From assembly GCA_007922305.1 (NCBI GenBank), contig ML677374.1:10966492-11030491 (forward strand): DNA of 64,000 nt. Reading direction: 5' to 3'. The position numbers and the translations under genes are program-made. The notes below the pieces were generated by a model. The model was given only the letters and a program-made list of their open reading frames with translations. It ran no database searches and had not been told where the DNA came from. Origin of the DNA: Dermatemys mawii (taxonomy: Eukaryota > Chordata > Testudines > Dermatemydidae). This document shows, in pieces, positions 41,588 to 56,500 of the stretch (its first letter is position 1; every line of letters starts with the position of its first letter).

Positions 41588-44500
41588 GTAAGTACAATGG
41601 TGTGCAGAGGCCTAGTGGTTGTTAGGGGATCATTGTAGCTTGTGCCTTGACGGAGGACATATCTCCTTAAACTACAATGCATTGCTTTAGCCATAACACA
41701 TCAGGACTAGCCTGTTGTCCTGCTGCTCCCAGCAAGGAGGGAATGGGCTCACTCGCTTGCTGCTTTTAGGGCTGAGCGCAGCACACTTCGGTTGCTTATC
41801 CTTTTAAAAAGGAGTCAAATCAGTGCTACAGCTGGAAGGGGTGACCCCTGTGACCAATACCTTAAAACCTTGGGGCTGCTGGGACCACCCGAGTGCAGGT
41901 TGGCTTTACAGATTGAAATGTGATTGGAACATGTCTCTGGTGGAAACACCCAGAGCAAAATCCGTTAATGTCAGAGAAACGTAGGAAACAATAATATAAA
42001 GTAGTAGCTGTGTTAGTCTGTATCCGCAAAAAGAATGAGGAGTACTTGTGGCATCTAAGAGACTAACAAATTTATTTCAACATGTGCTTTCGTGAGATAC
42101 AGACTGCTTCATCAGATGAATAGATTCTGTGAATAGATTTATCAGATTCTATGCATTGCTTTTAGGTGGGATTGAATTAGAAACTGTTACAATAAATTTA
42201 AAACCTTGACTTAGAGCGGCAGTTCTCAAACTTTGTACTCTGCTGACCCTTTTCCTCTTTGCCACCGGCTTCTGCGACCCACGTATGTCCACCAAAATGC
42301 CACCAAATAGAATGCTTCCGCTTTTGGCAGCATTTTGGTGGACGTGTTGTGTACTTCACTCTGAAGTGTCCTTATTCGGTGGCACTTCAGTGGCACTGGG
42401 AGCTCACAACCCCCAGTTTGAGAACCACTGACCTAGAGGATTATTTATATTCAAAGCTGAGCTTCTAATAAACCCCCACCTTTTTTTATGCTCTAGTGTG
42501 TAAGTGACATTATCCCTGTTTTACAAAGGGCTTGGTTACACTGGCACTTTATACTGCAATAAAATCTCCCAAAGCACTCTACCTTACTACTCGTCCACAC
42601 TGGCAGGGCACCGCCAAGCGCTCTGACGCCCTGGCTAGACCACTCCTGGGTACTTCTCGTTGCCAGAGGATTAACCGCTGTTGTATATTGGGTGAGAAGC
42701 TGCAGCTCCAATGTGAACAGATAGTAACAATACTGTACTTTGAGTGACCTCTGGAAATGCCCCCTAATCTCCTTAAGTCAATTGACCTCTCTTCCCTTTG
42801 TTTTGAACTCAAGTGGAGGAATGCGGAAGTACATTTTCAGAGCTTATTTGTAACTGGGCACATCAACAAAGCAAATGTTTACTGAGTGAGTGAGTGAGTA
42901 ACAGAAGATTAGGAGGATTTGCATTTAAAAGACAGCATGGTGACACACTCTCAGCACTCCAAAAATCCACTCTCTCTCTCTCCACATACACACAACACGC
43001 TCCACCCCACCCCCCTCATTTGAAAAGCACGTTGCAGCCAGCTGAATGTTGGGATAGCTGCCCATAATGCACCACTCCCAGCGTCATGTGACCAGTGCGG
43101 TTGTGACTGTCAGTGGGGACACACTGGAGCGCTCTCCAAAAGCGGGTTTAACCCAAAGTGCTTTACAGCTGCAAGTGTAGCCAAGCCCAAAGAGGGGGAA
43201 TGAGACCAGAGAGGTAGAGAAGACAACTTGTTACAGATGAAATACCAAGCCATTGGTAGAGCAGGGAATAGTACCCAGGTCTCCAGACTTATAGGAAAAC
43301 TTATGTGTTTTAGATATCCCTTTTAACAAAAAGGCATTTTTGTTGCAAGGAAGGCTAGGCTAAGCTTTTATTTGCATGTTGCTCCTGGTTTCATCGTGGA
43401 TCTTGAAAACTAGTTTCTTAACTGAGCTCATTCTAAAGGGCTTGTTTAGATTACAACAATTGGCAGTTGTGTGATTACACACTGATGCAAATTTTCATCT
43501 AGACAAGCTCTTTGGGTTTTTACTGCTTCAAGAATATTGGAAAACATCTGCTGCTCACAGTCATTTTCGCAAACATTTTGTTGTCTTCAGCATTGTCTGT
43601 ATGACAGCTCTGGCCTCTGACAGAACTAATTGCAGTATAGCTGGCCCTGAAGGCAGCTGCTTTTAGGGCTGGCTCTGGTTACAAGCTGCTATCTCTTCTG
43701 ATTGAAATGCTAGGCAAGGATGGCCAGCCTGTGAAATTCGGGCAATGAATGAACAAGGGAGCTGACGAACAATGTGAGAAGTCTTGTGACTATTCCCAGA
43801 TGATGTTGCTGAGAAAACCAAATACTTTGCATTGTTTCCAAGAAACATGCCCTTCCCTTACTTGCACTCTTTTGTGAGATAACAGGCCTGGTCCCTGTCC
43901 CCAGTACCTGTTGGAGTCATGATGTTGGAGCCAGTTAGGAGCATGAGAAGTAATAATGTGAATGCTCAGTCTCTGCTCTTCAGAAGGATTTAATTTAATG
44001 AGCTAGTCTTATTTTGTTAGCTTGCGGTCTTTAAACCTTTGAACGTTTTGCACGTAACCAGTAAAGAATGGGGAAATAGCACCATTTACTACAGTGTAAA
44101 GTATATTACACTTAATGCTACATTTTAAATGTTAATCCTGTTTTTAAATAAAAACCTTGTGGTTATTATGTACCTTGTATAATGCTGATCAAGTATGTTG
44201 AGTTTAATCAAAATATTAAGCATGTCTTGATACTCAGTTTATTAAAATTTGTATAATTTAATGGTTTTTAATGGTTCTACTCCTGCACTAAGCTCTTTGA
44301 AGTCATCAGAGCTCTGTATAGGTGCAAGGTTTTGCACTCATTGGATCCATTGCAAGACTGAGGCCAATGAGATGAAGTTTGGCTGTTGCATTAAGACTGT
44401 ATTAATTCATAAGAGTCTATAATGGCGCAGAACGTGTTTAAGACTAAGTGCGCCAGAACTATGCTGTTGAAATTTAGGATGTCCTGTAACAGTCTAAGGT

Positions 44501-47500
44501 TTTGGCCTGCACATGAATATGTAGTTATGCTCAGTCTATGCAGCAATGTTTTACTGCGTGAAAGGCCAGCTAGTCCCTAATTGATTTAAAATGGTTGTGC
44601 CCATAGCCAAAAGCCATTTCAATTTCTGCCTATCATTGCATGATCTGGAAACTGAGAATAATTAAGGTCATGAGACTGGTAGGTGTTGTGTGTGTTGCTT
44701 TTTTTAAAATGGTTGATGATGAAGGAAACTACTGCTACCTTTGCTGAGTTGGAAGAGGATAGTCATGATTTATTCTAATTTTAGATGCATCAGTGGATAC
44801 GTGGAGCTTCTTCTACACTCATCTGATGGCCTTATGGCTAAACAGGTTTTACATCTACTCTTGTGCAGCTTTTGGCATCGGTATTTGGATTTGCTTTCAG
44901 TTCATTACCACCAAAGCCAAAAAGCAGGTAAGTGAGACTTCACGATTCTAACATTTATATTTTTTCAGCTGGAAGTATCCCATCCCTGGTCTATACTGAG
45001 GTGGGGGATTGATCTAAGATAAGCAACTGCAGCTACGAAAGCATACCTACTGAATATTTTACTGCTTTGTAACCGACATGTGAACTGTTTTATTTGGGGA
45101 ATGGTCCTGCCTTATGTAGGGGGTTAGACTAGATGACCTCCTGAGGTCCCTTCCAACCCTGATATTCTATGATTCTATGAACTGATCTCACATAATCATC
45201 TCTGTTTATTATGTGAAGAAGATTTGCCATTCTGGACTGGGCCAGCACTTTCTCAAATGTAGATTCCTGTCTCTGCCAATTGCTTACACCAGTTGTTTTA
45301 GAGGCAAGTCCTGTTCCCATTGAAGTTAATGATAAAAGTTCCATGATTTCACTAAGAGCAGGATTATACCATTCAAGAGAGTAAAAACTCCTTCATAAAA
45401 TATTCAATTGTGTATGCGGGTGAAGGCATAGATATGTGGGATGGGAGGAAGGCATGTCTTCAGACACCTGCTGTGATCAAGTCACACCGTATAGCATGAA
45501 ATCAGATTACAGTAAGTGGCTTATTTAAATGAGAGGATGCTAGTTTGATTGTTTTTATGGGTCAGTTGTAACTCTAAAACTTATCATTGTTATATGTGCT
45601 AGAGCTCACCAACCTACTGCTGAAGATCTGACTAGGTGGTTTGCGTTTTCTGTGAAAACTAGTTTAAGATGAGTTGGAAAGGGGTCCGAATGGGATACTA
45701 CAATTGTTTTGTAGGATGAAAAATCCACCCAGAAGCTAACTCCATCTAAAGTAACACAAGATGTGCTGATAAATGGATATACAATGCCAAAGACGAAAGA
45801 GGTTTATGTTGCTGGGGTGAAGGTTTTCTATGGCTCTCAGACTGGCACTGCTAAGGTAAAAGTCATCTTATTCTACTTAAACAAAGTTAATTCAAAATGT
45901 TATTGAAGCATAACTTTGGCTTGCAAACAGTGCACTTTGCAAGAACCTGAAAGTGAAATTGGCTTGGTTTTTGTTGTCCAATACAATAAAAAAGTGAAGA
46001 GGAAATTAGATTTTAAATAATTATTCATCTTTAAAAATCTATGGGATTATTATATGAACTCTTTAAAATATACTCTATTAATCTATTGCTGTCACTTCAA
46101 ACTCTTCTTGTGTGGAGAGATGCTGCTTTATGATGTTTCTCTGTCAAAGACAAAAACTGATTAAAGATGAGTGATTTTTGTGTGTCTGTAGAAATACTCA
46201 CTTTTTCCAAAACAAAGTACACTTCACTTTTTAAAAAAGAAATTGCATGTTTCATAAGTATCTTTGTTCTATTTCTGTGCATGATACCCATATGAAATAT
46301 TATTAGCTGCTTCTTACAAAGTTTGTGAGTTTCTAACACTGTCTCATGAATTTGTTTAACTCTTTCTTCAGTTGGGTTATTGCAGATAAAGCCTTTCCAT
46401 GTCTCTCTCTCTCCAGGGATTTGCAACAATTCTTGCTGAAGCTATTCTCTCCCTTAATTTGTCTGCAGAAATCATTAACATGAGAGACTATGATCCAGAT
46501 GATTGTTTAGCCGAAGAGGTTAGTATTTTTCTTTTTTTCCCCTTCCTAGATAGGTAAAATATATAAATGTAATACTTCCCTCGGTCTGATGAGAGGTCTT
46601 GTCTCATCTGCAACTCCCTACAGAGCTCCCCTAGTTCCCTGCAAGTCCTACGAGACTTGTGTTGACGAGTGCATCTTTGGGGTAAATGGGAACCTTCAAT
46701 GCTGGGCTTCTTACAGCCTAAAACACCACCTTGAAGTAAATTAATATTGGCTCTTATTTGATATCAACTTGCTATTTCTTTCCTAAAAGGAGGTAGGATG
46801 ATCGTCTCTGTCAAGAACACAGGCCTTTGATCCTGGGGGATCTGAGTTCTTTTCTTGGTTCTGCTGCAAACTTTCTCAGTAAGATAGAGAGATTTCTCAA
46901 GTCCCTCACTGTGCCTCAGTGTCCTGTCTGGGAGTAATAATAATTCATCCCTACTTCACTGGCGTGTTGATTTATTTAGTTAATGTTCATAAAGTTCCTT
47001 TAGATCTTTAAATGGAAATGCTGTATGGGGAAAAATGTTTATTAATACAGTTCTCTAATTTATTGAATCCATGGTTTATACAAAAGGTGAACTTACCGGC
47101 TTCATGCCTAGGGTTTTCTGCCCTAGACTTCATACCTAAACTTATAAAAAGACAATAAAATTCTCTTCCTGACACTCTAATGTTAAAGTTGTTTTGGAAA
47201 ATGAACTGATCATCCTTTTAAAATAGTCTTTTCCTCTGCTATACTGTCTTCAGGTAACCAGCAAAAATATTTGTGTGTTTCTGGTTGCTACCTACACTGA
47301 TGGACACCCAACTGAAAATGCAGCATGGTTCTGCAAATGGTTAGAAGAGGCTGTGAATGACTTTAGGTTTGGCAAAACCTATCTGAAAGGCATGAGATAC
47401 GCTGTGTTTGGCTTGGGAAATTCAATGTATGTGGACCACTACAACACGGTGAGTTTCTCTGGGTTTTCTTTTTCTTAACCTTTTATCATTTTTGTTGCTC

Positions 47501-50500
47501 TCCTCTGGACACTCTCCAGTTTGTCCACATCTTTTCTCAAGTTTGGCACCCTGAATTGGATATATTTGGTGGTGATATTAATACTATTTTACGGATGGAG
47601 AAGCTAAGGTTTAAGTTCATACTCTGTGTCAGCAACAGAGCTGGTATTAGAACTCAGAAATCGCTGGTTCCCAATCACTCAGTCAGCCTGGTATGGCCAG
47701 GCATCTAGCCCCCTTTTTCTGAATGACTGTCTCTGTACGTTCCTGGGCCTTGCTAATGGGCTTTTTTCTCTCTCCCATCCTAGGTTGGAAAAAACATTGA
47801 CAAATGGCTGTGGATGCTCAGTGCTAGTCGTGTCATGACTCGTGCCGAAGGGGACTGTAATGTAACCGAAAGCAAGCACGGCAGCATCGAGGCTGACTTC
47901 AACGCTTGGAAGGCCAGGTTCCTTGCTAGGCTCCAGGCACTTTGCAAAGGGGAGAAGAAGCCCTGTAGCGGGAACTGTAAGAAAGGGAAGTGCAAATCCA
48001 AAGGGAAGCAGAGCAAGGAGGGATCGGATCATGAGCAAAGGGTGTCAGAGCAGGAGAACACTGAGGTAGGTCCAAAAATCACGGCGTATTACTTCTGTGA
48101 TGAAACTCTCTTAGCAGGGCTGGTTTAAGGGACTCTGTGGGCTCCCTTGAAGAGGTCTTGTACTCCTTCCTTTGCTCCCCCAGCTCTAAAGGCTTGGATC
48201 CACTATGTGGCCTTTTCCCTCATACCTGTCCCTTGCTTCTGTGCCATGGGGAGGATGCAAGCAGAGGGTCAGAGAAATAGAACTGAGAGTTGTGTGTGTG
48301 GCAGGGAGTTAGGGGAAATGATACAGGGAAGTTTCCCTTTAAATGGGAGCAAGGATGTGCCAGAGCCAACATAAAGGGGAGCCATGCTGATTTCTCGGAG
48401 GGTTCTTCAGTTATCTCCACCGCCAGGGTGAAGCTGTGCCATAGGAGCAACTAACAGCACCACTCGCATTTCAAGCCTGTTGCTGGTCAGGTGGGCTGCT
48501 TTGATCCAGGGTCTCTCTTTGCAGCTGCAGATTGTCAGCATTGTCGGAGGCAGCTCTGTCTTTTCCTCTGAACACTTTCCTGGCAACTTGCTCGTCTCTC
48601 TCCCACAGTGTGTGTGTTAATAACAGGTTTTGATTAGGGGATCATCTCTCTTGCTCTATAGAAAGTGAAAGCAACAGCTGCTGATGCTGAGACACTTTAA
48701 TCATCTATCTTGAGCACAGGGCATCATTGCTACTGCACTGTAGACCTTATCAGAAGACAGTTGCTCTTCCCCCTTGGTGGGTTGGAAAGTGCAAGGTTGC
48801 CTTTTCCTTAGGCCACCACAAGAGGAACAGGCTTTGTTAATATTGATACAGGACAGCTGCTGTGCCTGGCTCTTCTCAGGGGAGTAAGACAAGCCCCCTT
48901 GCCCTGAGGCGTTTACAGTTTGAACGGCAGTTGCCTTCCTGTCTTGTTCACTGTGATATTGGTCACTCTGGTGTGGATTTTCAAAGGAGCTGAAGGGAAT
49001 GAGGTGCCTAAATCCCATGGGAGTTGGGTGCCTTTGTCCTAACCTTTGATTTTAACTGCCAATGACATGGTGGCAAATGGACGGATCAGGAAAGAGAGTG
49101 GAATGAATCTGGAAGCCAGATTTCCCTGGAGACTAAGGGTCAAATGCTTTGTGTATGCTTAAATTCATTTAAAAAAACAATTCATCAGGCTTTCTATTGG
49201 TACAGCTAGGAGCTGTGTGCCTTGTATAGGTCAACTGTCTGGTTGTTAACCTTCCAAAAAGCTTTGCCGCATGTTGTGTAATTGAATCAACCATCAGGGG
49301 GTTTATATTTAACATAGCACGCAAGCTTCTAAAATTCCTTCTGCAATTTTTATTGCCTAGGTGGAGGATTTATTTGAAACCACCAGTGAGGAGGAGCCAG
49401 GCACTGAGGAAGATGGAAGCCGAAACTCTGTCATTGATGTTGAAGATCTGGGCAAAATTATGGTTCACATGAAGAAGGCCAAGGTACTGAGCAGTCTTAG
49501 TACCTGGAATTTCCTTATCACCAACATAGCGATTGATTAAAATATTACTGCCCCTGGCTTATAGCTATATAGGTAAATTGTGAACAGGTCTGAAATGCAA
49601 TGAGGCTAGGATGGGACCCGAAGTTTGTCTCTTTAGAAATACAGGTGCATGCACAAATATTGACTCTACTTTGCGTTCATAGAGGAAAAGGTAGTGTTCC
49701 TGAACAATGAATGGGAGGTGCCCTCAGAAGTTATTGCATAGCAGTTATTTTTGCCAAGTGCAAAGATGAGTTTTCTACTACAGAACTAGACCTACTATTT
49801 TTACGTTGGTTTTATTAAATACTTTCAGTAGCCAAAAGGGTAAAAACCTCCTGCCTCTACCACATGCTGGTTATTCCTGTTATATTGCAGATCTGTTTGG
49901 ATTTATCTAATAAGGCATCTGAGGCAATACCTGTAAAGTTTCAACTGCGTGTGCAATGAAAATAATTGGTGTGCACGTTTTTTCATGGTCCATAACAGTA
50001 ATGGCAGTTACCAGTTTGTTCTAAGAGATAGTTGCAGAGAAATCTGGCAGGCCTGATCTTCTATTGCCTCAACACTCAAAACTCTAATGGATTTCAGTGG
50101 GAAACATGGGAGTCAAGGAATGCAGAACCCCTTGAAAGGGGATGGAGTTGTCTGAGGATGCTTCATCTCTTTTCTCGAGGGGAAATTCTGAGATTAGCAG
50201 GCTTCTCCCCTGAACTCAGACTGCCTCATTAATTCTCATGGTGGAAGTTGGGGACCTGTATCTGAAAGTCTACCTTTCGTTAGTTTAGTGTCAGCTTAAT
50301 ATTTATGTCTCCATTGCGGGAAACTATTTTCCACGTACAGGTCGATGAACTACTAGATCAGGCCTGCACAACTCGGAAAGCAGCGAGGGCCATATTACTG
50401 CAAAAAACCCAGCTGCGGGCCGAAAAGCCCCCTGCTCACCCCTCTCCCATCCACTTCCCCCCACCTCTCCTTGCCCCCCATGGGCCACACAGTGAGCCCG

Positions 50501-53500
50501 TGCGGCCTGTACTAGATCTTCCTTACCCTTAACACACTTGGATCCTATTTGCAGTAGGATACGGTCCTTCTTTGGCTTCACTGTCACACGTATTCACCAC
50601 TAGAGGTCACTGGAGAAAAGAAAAACAAATTCTTTGTGTATGCAGTGTAGTTGTAGCTGTGGAGGTCCCAGGAGATGAGAGAGACCAGGTGGGTGAGGTA
50701 ATATCATTTGTTGGACCAACTTCTGTTGGTGAGAGAGACAAGCTTTCGAGCCACTTTGAGTTCTTCTCCAGACTTAAAGCTCAAAAGGTTATCTCTCTCA
50801 CCGACAGAAGTTGATCCAATAAAAGATTCTTTTTGGTAGCCTTCATTTGTGACATAACTCAAAACCACTAAAGGGAAAAAATAATTATTTTTGCAACCAT
50901 TTTTATAGGCGATTAGACCTCAAGGTTTCACTGACTAGTAAAATCTAGCAACAGCACAAGGAATGTGCAATGTAAGATAAAAATATGCATAATCCATTGT
51001 CTAGTTTATGAACAAGCAAATGACCACAGCAGTAAACTGCAATCACATCCTAACATTTTGTGATCACTGCCCTGGTAGTGACCAAAGTCAGAATTTCCAG
51101 TATAACTGAGTGTTACAAATAGGCAACAAAAATTCCCTGTTGCTTGACACTTGGCCTTTTTTAGGATCGAAGATGAAGTTTTCTGTCTCTACCTCTCATC
51201 CTCCCCTTATTTTGTCTGTGGAGCTGGAGTCTTTTATTAATCCCCTCTTCCCTAAACTAGTTTCTTTGTGCAGACTCTGTATAGGTGCGCTATCCCAAAA
51301 GTGCAACCCCCCCCCTGCAACTCTTACATTTAGACCCACTTGAGTTCAGGAGGCTACTTGTAAAGGTAAACTACTTCTTGTGTGTTCTGTAGCTGTCTAG
51401 GATTTTGGATTAATTCAGAAAGCTTAAACCTGGGAAGTGTTTTCTTTCTTTTCCCCCGTGGATATTCGAACTAGAAACCTCACCTGTGGCAATTAAATGC
51501 CCCCAAAGCATGCTCAAGGTACGTCTACACTTAAAATGCTGCATCGCTTCAGTGAAGATGATATGGGGGGCTTCTTCTGTCAGCATATTTAATCCACATC
51601 CATGGGAAGCAGTAGCTATGTTGACAGGATAAGCTATCCCATTGACATAGTGCTGTCTAGGTTGACATAACCTGCATCTCTTGGGGAGGTGGATTTTTCA
51701 TACCCCATCATGATGTAGTTACACTGATGTAAGTTGTAGACCTGGCTATATGTTGGCTGTTTGTGTTAATGTATAAAAGTTGCATTTCATTCTCCCCTTA
51801 AAAATTGCTGGTCAATGACAGGTTTCTTAACAGCCGTATCCTGCTACCAGTTTTAATGTAAAACTTCAATTGACTTCAGTGGAGCTCCATACACACAACA
51901 ATGGCAGGATATGACCTTATAAATGCTGCATACGAGAGGCTAAATAGGTGGCTGTCTGTATCATTAGCTATGGGAATGAATGGCTTTGCCGCCATGATGA
52001 ATCTCCTGGGGAATATGCAGACTGACTGACTAACGGATTTGTGCAAATGGTTGAATTGTAGAATGATCCCACAGGTTCAGTCATTTATTGCAATAAAAAT
52101 AAGCATCGAAGATGTGATATTAACAATGCAGAAGAATCGGAAATGTGAAACTAATTTTTCATTATCGAGTTGTCTGATTTCCAGGATGGAAGGTACCATT
52201 GTTGGTTAAGTCCAAGGCATTCTTCTTTACAGAGTTGTCCTTGGTTTAGCTGCTGTGCGCTAGGGCACTGAGAGCTTTTGTCTTTCAAATTAAGATAATT
52301 TTAAAAACCAACTTGCAGAATACTGAGTTGCATGTGTTCAGTACTTAAATTCACAGTGATCTCACACTGACCCTACTGAAATCAGTGGAATTACATCACT
52401 CTGACTTAAAATGGGATGAGTGAGAGCAAAAAGAGGCCTAAAAATCTGTTTGTAAAATACATTGTTGTATCGTAGCTTCTGATTCTTTTTTTACAATGCT
52501 GATCTATAAATATTTCAGGCTTTACTATATGATGTCAAACTCGGCCTTCCAGTATTCCGGTGGCTTTCGGATGAGCATTTGCACATTTCCTTTGTGTGTA
52601 GGGGCAGTAAAAGATAATTCTTGAAGATTTTTAGGCCCTAATTTTGATCTCTTGTGTGGCTGTGTAAAGAGTGGGAGCAGGGATCTGAATGCCTGGGACA
52701 TCTAGTCATAAATCCTTGTTGTCTTGATTTTTATGCAATGGCAATATGAGCGAGGTCATGACAGCAGCATCTTAATAATGCATGTTTGTTCGGATCTCTG
52801 CAGTTAATATTCATTTAATTTTGCTGAATGAAATTCCATCTCCCATAACATGACTTGCTGGGAAATCTAGATTTTTGTTTTATGTATTGCCTTTCACACA
52901 CTGCAAGTTTCTTAGGATTATACAAAATAGGGCATTTGACATAGACAGCAGACCTTTTCATAATGCAAAGAAAAGTGGACTTAAACTGATAAAAGGAAAT
53001 ACTTTTTTTACATGACAAAGAGCTAACCTGTGGAACTCACTGCCACAAGCTAAAATGGAAACCCAAGTCCTTAATAGAATCAAGAAAGGGATTAGATCTT
53101 TATATAGATCAGGGGATCTCAAACTTTTTCTTTCTGAGGCCGCCCCCAGTGTGCTATAAAAACTCCTCATCCCACTTGTGCCACAGTAACTGTGTTTTTT
53201 TACATATAAAAGCCAGAGCCAGCGTTAGGGGACAGCAAATAGGGCAGTTTCCTGAGGGCCCCCCAGCACAGGGAGCTCTGCAAAGCTAGGTTGCTCAGAC
53301 TTCTGTTTCAGCACCAGGTGATGGGGCTCAGGGTTCTGGGCTTCAGCCCCATGCACGGGGCTTTGACTTTTTGCTCTGGGCCCCAATAAGTCTAACACTG
53401 GTCCTGCATGGCGGACCCCCTGAAATCTGCTTGTGGCCCCCCCCAGGAGTCCCCGGATCCCTGGATGAGAACTACTGAGAAAACATTCTCAGTTTCATAA

Positions 53501-56500
53501 GACAGGATAACATAAATTCCGAGGCATATTAAAAATCTCCATACTTCAGGACATAAGGCAACCAGTAACTGATGGGTGGTTAACTGATGGGGGCGTTTCT
53601 CCATAAGTGATCCACCATGGAGTTTCCTGCACTTTTCTCTGGCGCATCTGGTACCGGTAATTCAGAGACAGGATGCTAGATTACATGGAATGCAACCTGA
53701 CCTAGCAAGGTAATTCCTATGTTTTCTTGCTGTTAGCTATAATTTCAATTTTGTTGCTTTTCAAACAGAGAATCTGATTTGGTTTTATTCCCTCAACCAG
53801 CTTTTGTTTAGCAGAGGAAGGTGTTGGCTTGTAATAGATTTAACAGCTACTTCTGCTTTTGATTGATGAAAATGTGGTGCACTTTCTCTGCCCTCTAAAG
53901 TAACTCCCCAGAAATGTGTTTATCAGATAAATGTGAAATTTAATGGATGTATTTTTAGCCTTTAAAGCTATGGTCATTAATCACAGGAATACTGTTTCTT
54001 GATATGGTGTGTCTCCCACAGCTGGATGATTGTGATAAACTACAAATACAGATCTGTCTTACTAACAGGAATTGCTTTATTAACCTTTATATTTATAAAC
54101 TACATTTATGAATAATAATAATCACCTATTTTTTTTTATTTCTTCCAAGGTAATCATGCATGCATATTTTTCTTTGTAGCATCTTTAATATTAAATATTT
54201 TTGTTTTGTTTGTTTTGGAAAACAAGTTTAATGTTGTGTGTGGACACAGATGCAAAGTTAAAATATAAGGGAGGGAGGAGAAGGAGAAGAAAAGGGTAGT
54301 TGAAAATGAACCATATGTTCAGGATGGGATTGAAGTGGGAGACTAGGAGTCAAGACTTTAACATACTATTCCTCTTCTGCAACTGTTTCACTGTGTGTCC
54401 TTGGGGAGGTCACTTGACCTTTCTTGGCTCATTTTGCCATTTTGTAAAACGAAGTGGATATTTACTCACCTCCCGTGGGGTTTGTAAACCTCCGTGTTCA
54501 TACATTTATTTGAGAAGCTTTACAGTTTTGTCATTCTGAAAGGCCAGATCTTACTGTCTTCACTGAAATAAAACTCTGAGTGAAATTGCTGTGAGATTTC
54601 CTTGAGTAAGGACAACGGGTTTTAGTTCAAAATCTGTGCAAGAAACCTGGTGTCAGCTGTTGGTATCCAGAACTAACTGAGTGAGCGCAGTGTTCTGAAC
54701 TGTAAAGCTTCACAACGAACAGCCAAGAACGTGTGCACAACTGGAGCAGGGTTGCTAGATGTCTGGTTTTCGACTGGAATGCTGAGTCAAAGGGAACATG
54801 GCGGTGCTGACCGGACCAAACAGCAGCGCAGCAGGGGCCCAGGGCTGGACTGCCCTACCTCTTCATGGTTCCTAGAAGTGGCAGCCAGGTCCCTGTGGCC
54901 CTATGGCACATAGTGAGCCAGGGAGGCTCTGCCCGCTGCCCCCACCTCGGTGCTGGCTCTGCAGCTTCCATCGCCCGGGAACAGCAACCTGTGGGAGCTG
55001 CGGGGCGGCACCAGCAGGCGCAAAGGCAGTGTGCGGCATTGCCTGGCCATGCGTTAGTCTAGGGGCCGCAGGGACTTGGGAGCCCCGGTAAATGCCACCA
55101 GGACCCCACACTCTCTCCCCTTCACATTGTCCAAGTGTTTGGCATAGTCCCTAAATGGCAGTCAGCTCTGAAAGTTTGTCTTCTGTCTCGCCAAAGCGTG
55201 CTCCTTTTCTCTAAGGGTGAGGTTATTCTGAGATACGTTCCCCATCAGGTCCTTTCTTCACGTTAAGGTGATGCACAGCTTTGCTTCCTTCAGCAAGTTG
55301 GTTGATTTTTACTTTGAGCACTTCAGAGAGTTAATCCCTCTCTGTCATTTGTGGAAGTGGCACCTAGTCCTGGTCTGAGATTGAGACTCTGTTGTGCGTT
55401 GTGTTATCCATACACATAGCAGGAAAGTATGTCTGTCCTGAGTTTAAATACACGAGATGGACAAATGGTAGAAGAAAAGAAGTAATATTAACTCAATTTT
55501 ACAGATATAAACAGGGCCTAAGCATGCTGTAACCTATGGATTAAACTGTATCTTTAAACTGGTATGGAGTAACCTCTGGGTATAAAACCATGCCATGGAG
55601 TTTGTCTTGGTTCATAGTACAGCTAGGTCTTAGCCAGGGAAACAGTGTTAACCTGTTTCTGCCAGTAACCTTAATTGTAACTCGAGGGTTGCTGATCTTG
55701 CTCTGCTGATGAGCGCAGTGTTGGCCTGTTGTATAAACTTGTAACGTGTAGGCTAGGAAATGACCTGTGGTTGATCAAGGATACTGACCCATCTCAAGTG
55801 GGGTTGAAAATAGCTCGGCCTCTACGCAAGGACAAATTGGGCTTGACTTGATTTGGGGTGCAGAAGGGGGCTCTGGGCTGGGGCGGAGGGTTGGCCTGAG
55901 GGTGAGTCCAGCTGGGGATGTGGGTTCTGGGGTAGGGCTAGGGATGAAGGGTTTGGGGTGCAGGAGGGGGCTCTGGGCTGGGATTGAGGGGTTTGGAGAG
56001 TGGGAGGGGGGATCAGAGCTGGCGCAGGGGGCTGGGGGTTCAGGCTCTGGGCAGCACTTACTACAAGCAGCCTGGACCATTTGTGAAACAGTGTTTTATC
56101 TTTTGGACATTATAGGTGGCAGCTGCCATTCTGGAGTAGAGACTTGTGTAGTGAATTACAGCAACAGATTTTCTTCAGCTATAACCCACTGAGAACGAGA
56201 CCCACCTTTAATGGGAGGTTAAAAAGACTTAATTTAACTATGTGCATCGTTTACATTGAAATGGCTAATTTTATCCACAGAATGTGTTTTGAATATCTTG
56301 AATTCTACATAACGAAGCCAAAAATACAGCTGAGGAGTTTTGACAGTTTCAATTATAACCATCTGTGGAGGTGTTCTCCATGTCTGCAGATATCGGTAGG
56401 ACCCCAAATAAATACACGCTGCTGAAAGAATTGGCGCTTTCCAGGCATATTTGTAAGAAAGGCGTATAAGAAGCATTTGAAACATTTGAACTGTGAATTT

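Larger units (their letters stand above)
41588..44784 (+). other. TYW1: TYW1 intron 1
   Basis: 3.2 kb, with repeats at 42001-42120, 42217-42430 and 42528-43188. No other gene seen. Confidence 0.6.

Noticed and set aside
47679..48038. 119-codon open frame on the - strand
   Set aside because: Antisense of TYW1 exon 6, which is clearly the coding strand.
54747..55090. CpG island promoter inside TYW1 intron 7
   Set aside because: The GC-rich text matches a transposon-like repeat, not a promoter, and no exon follows.
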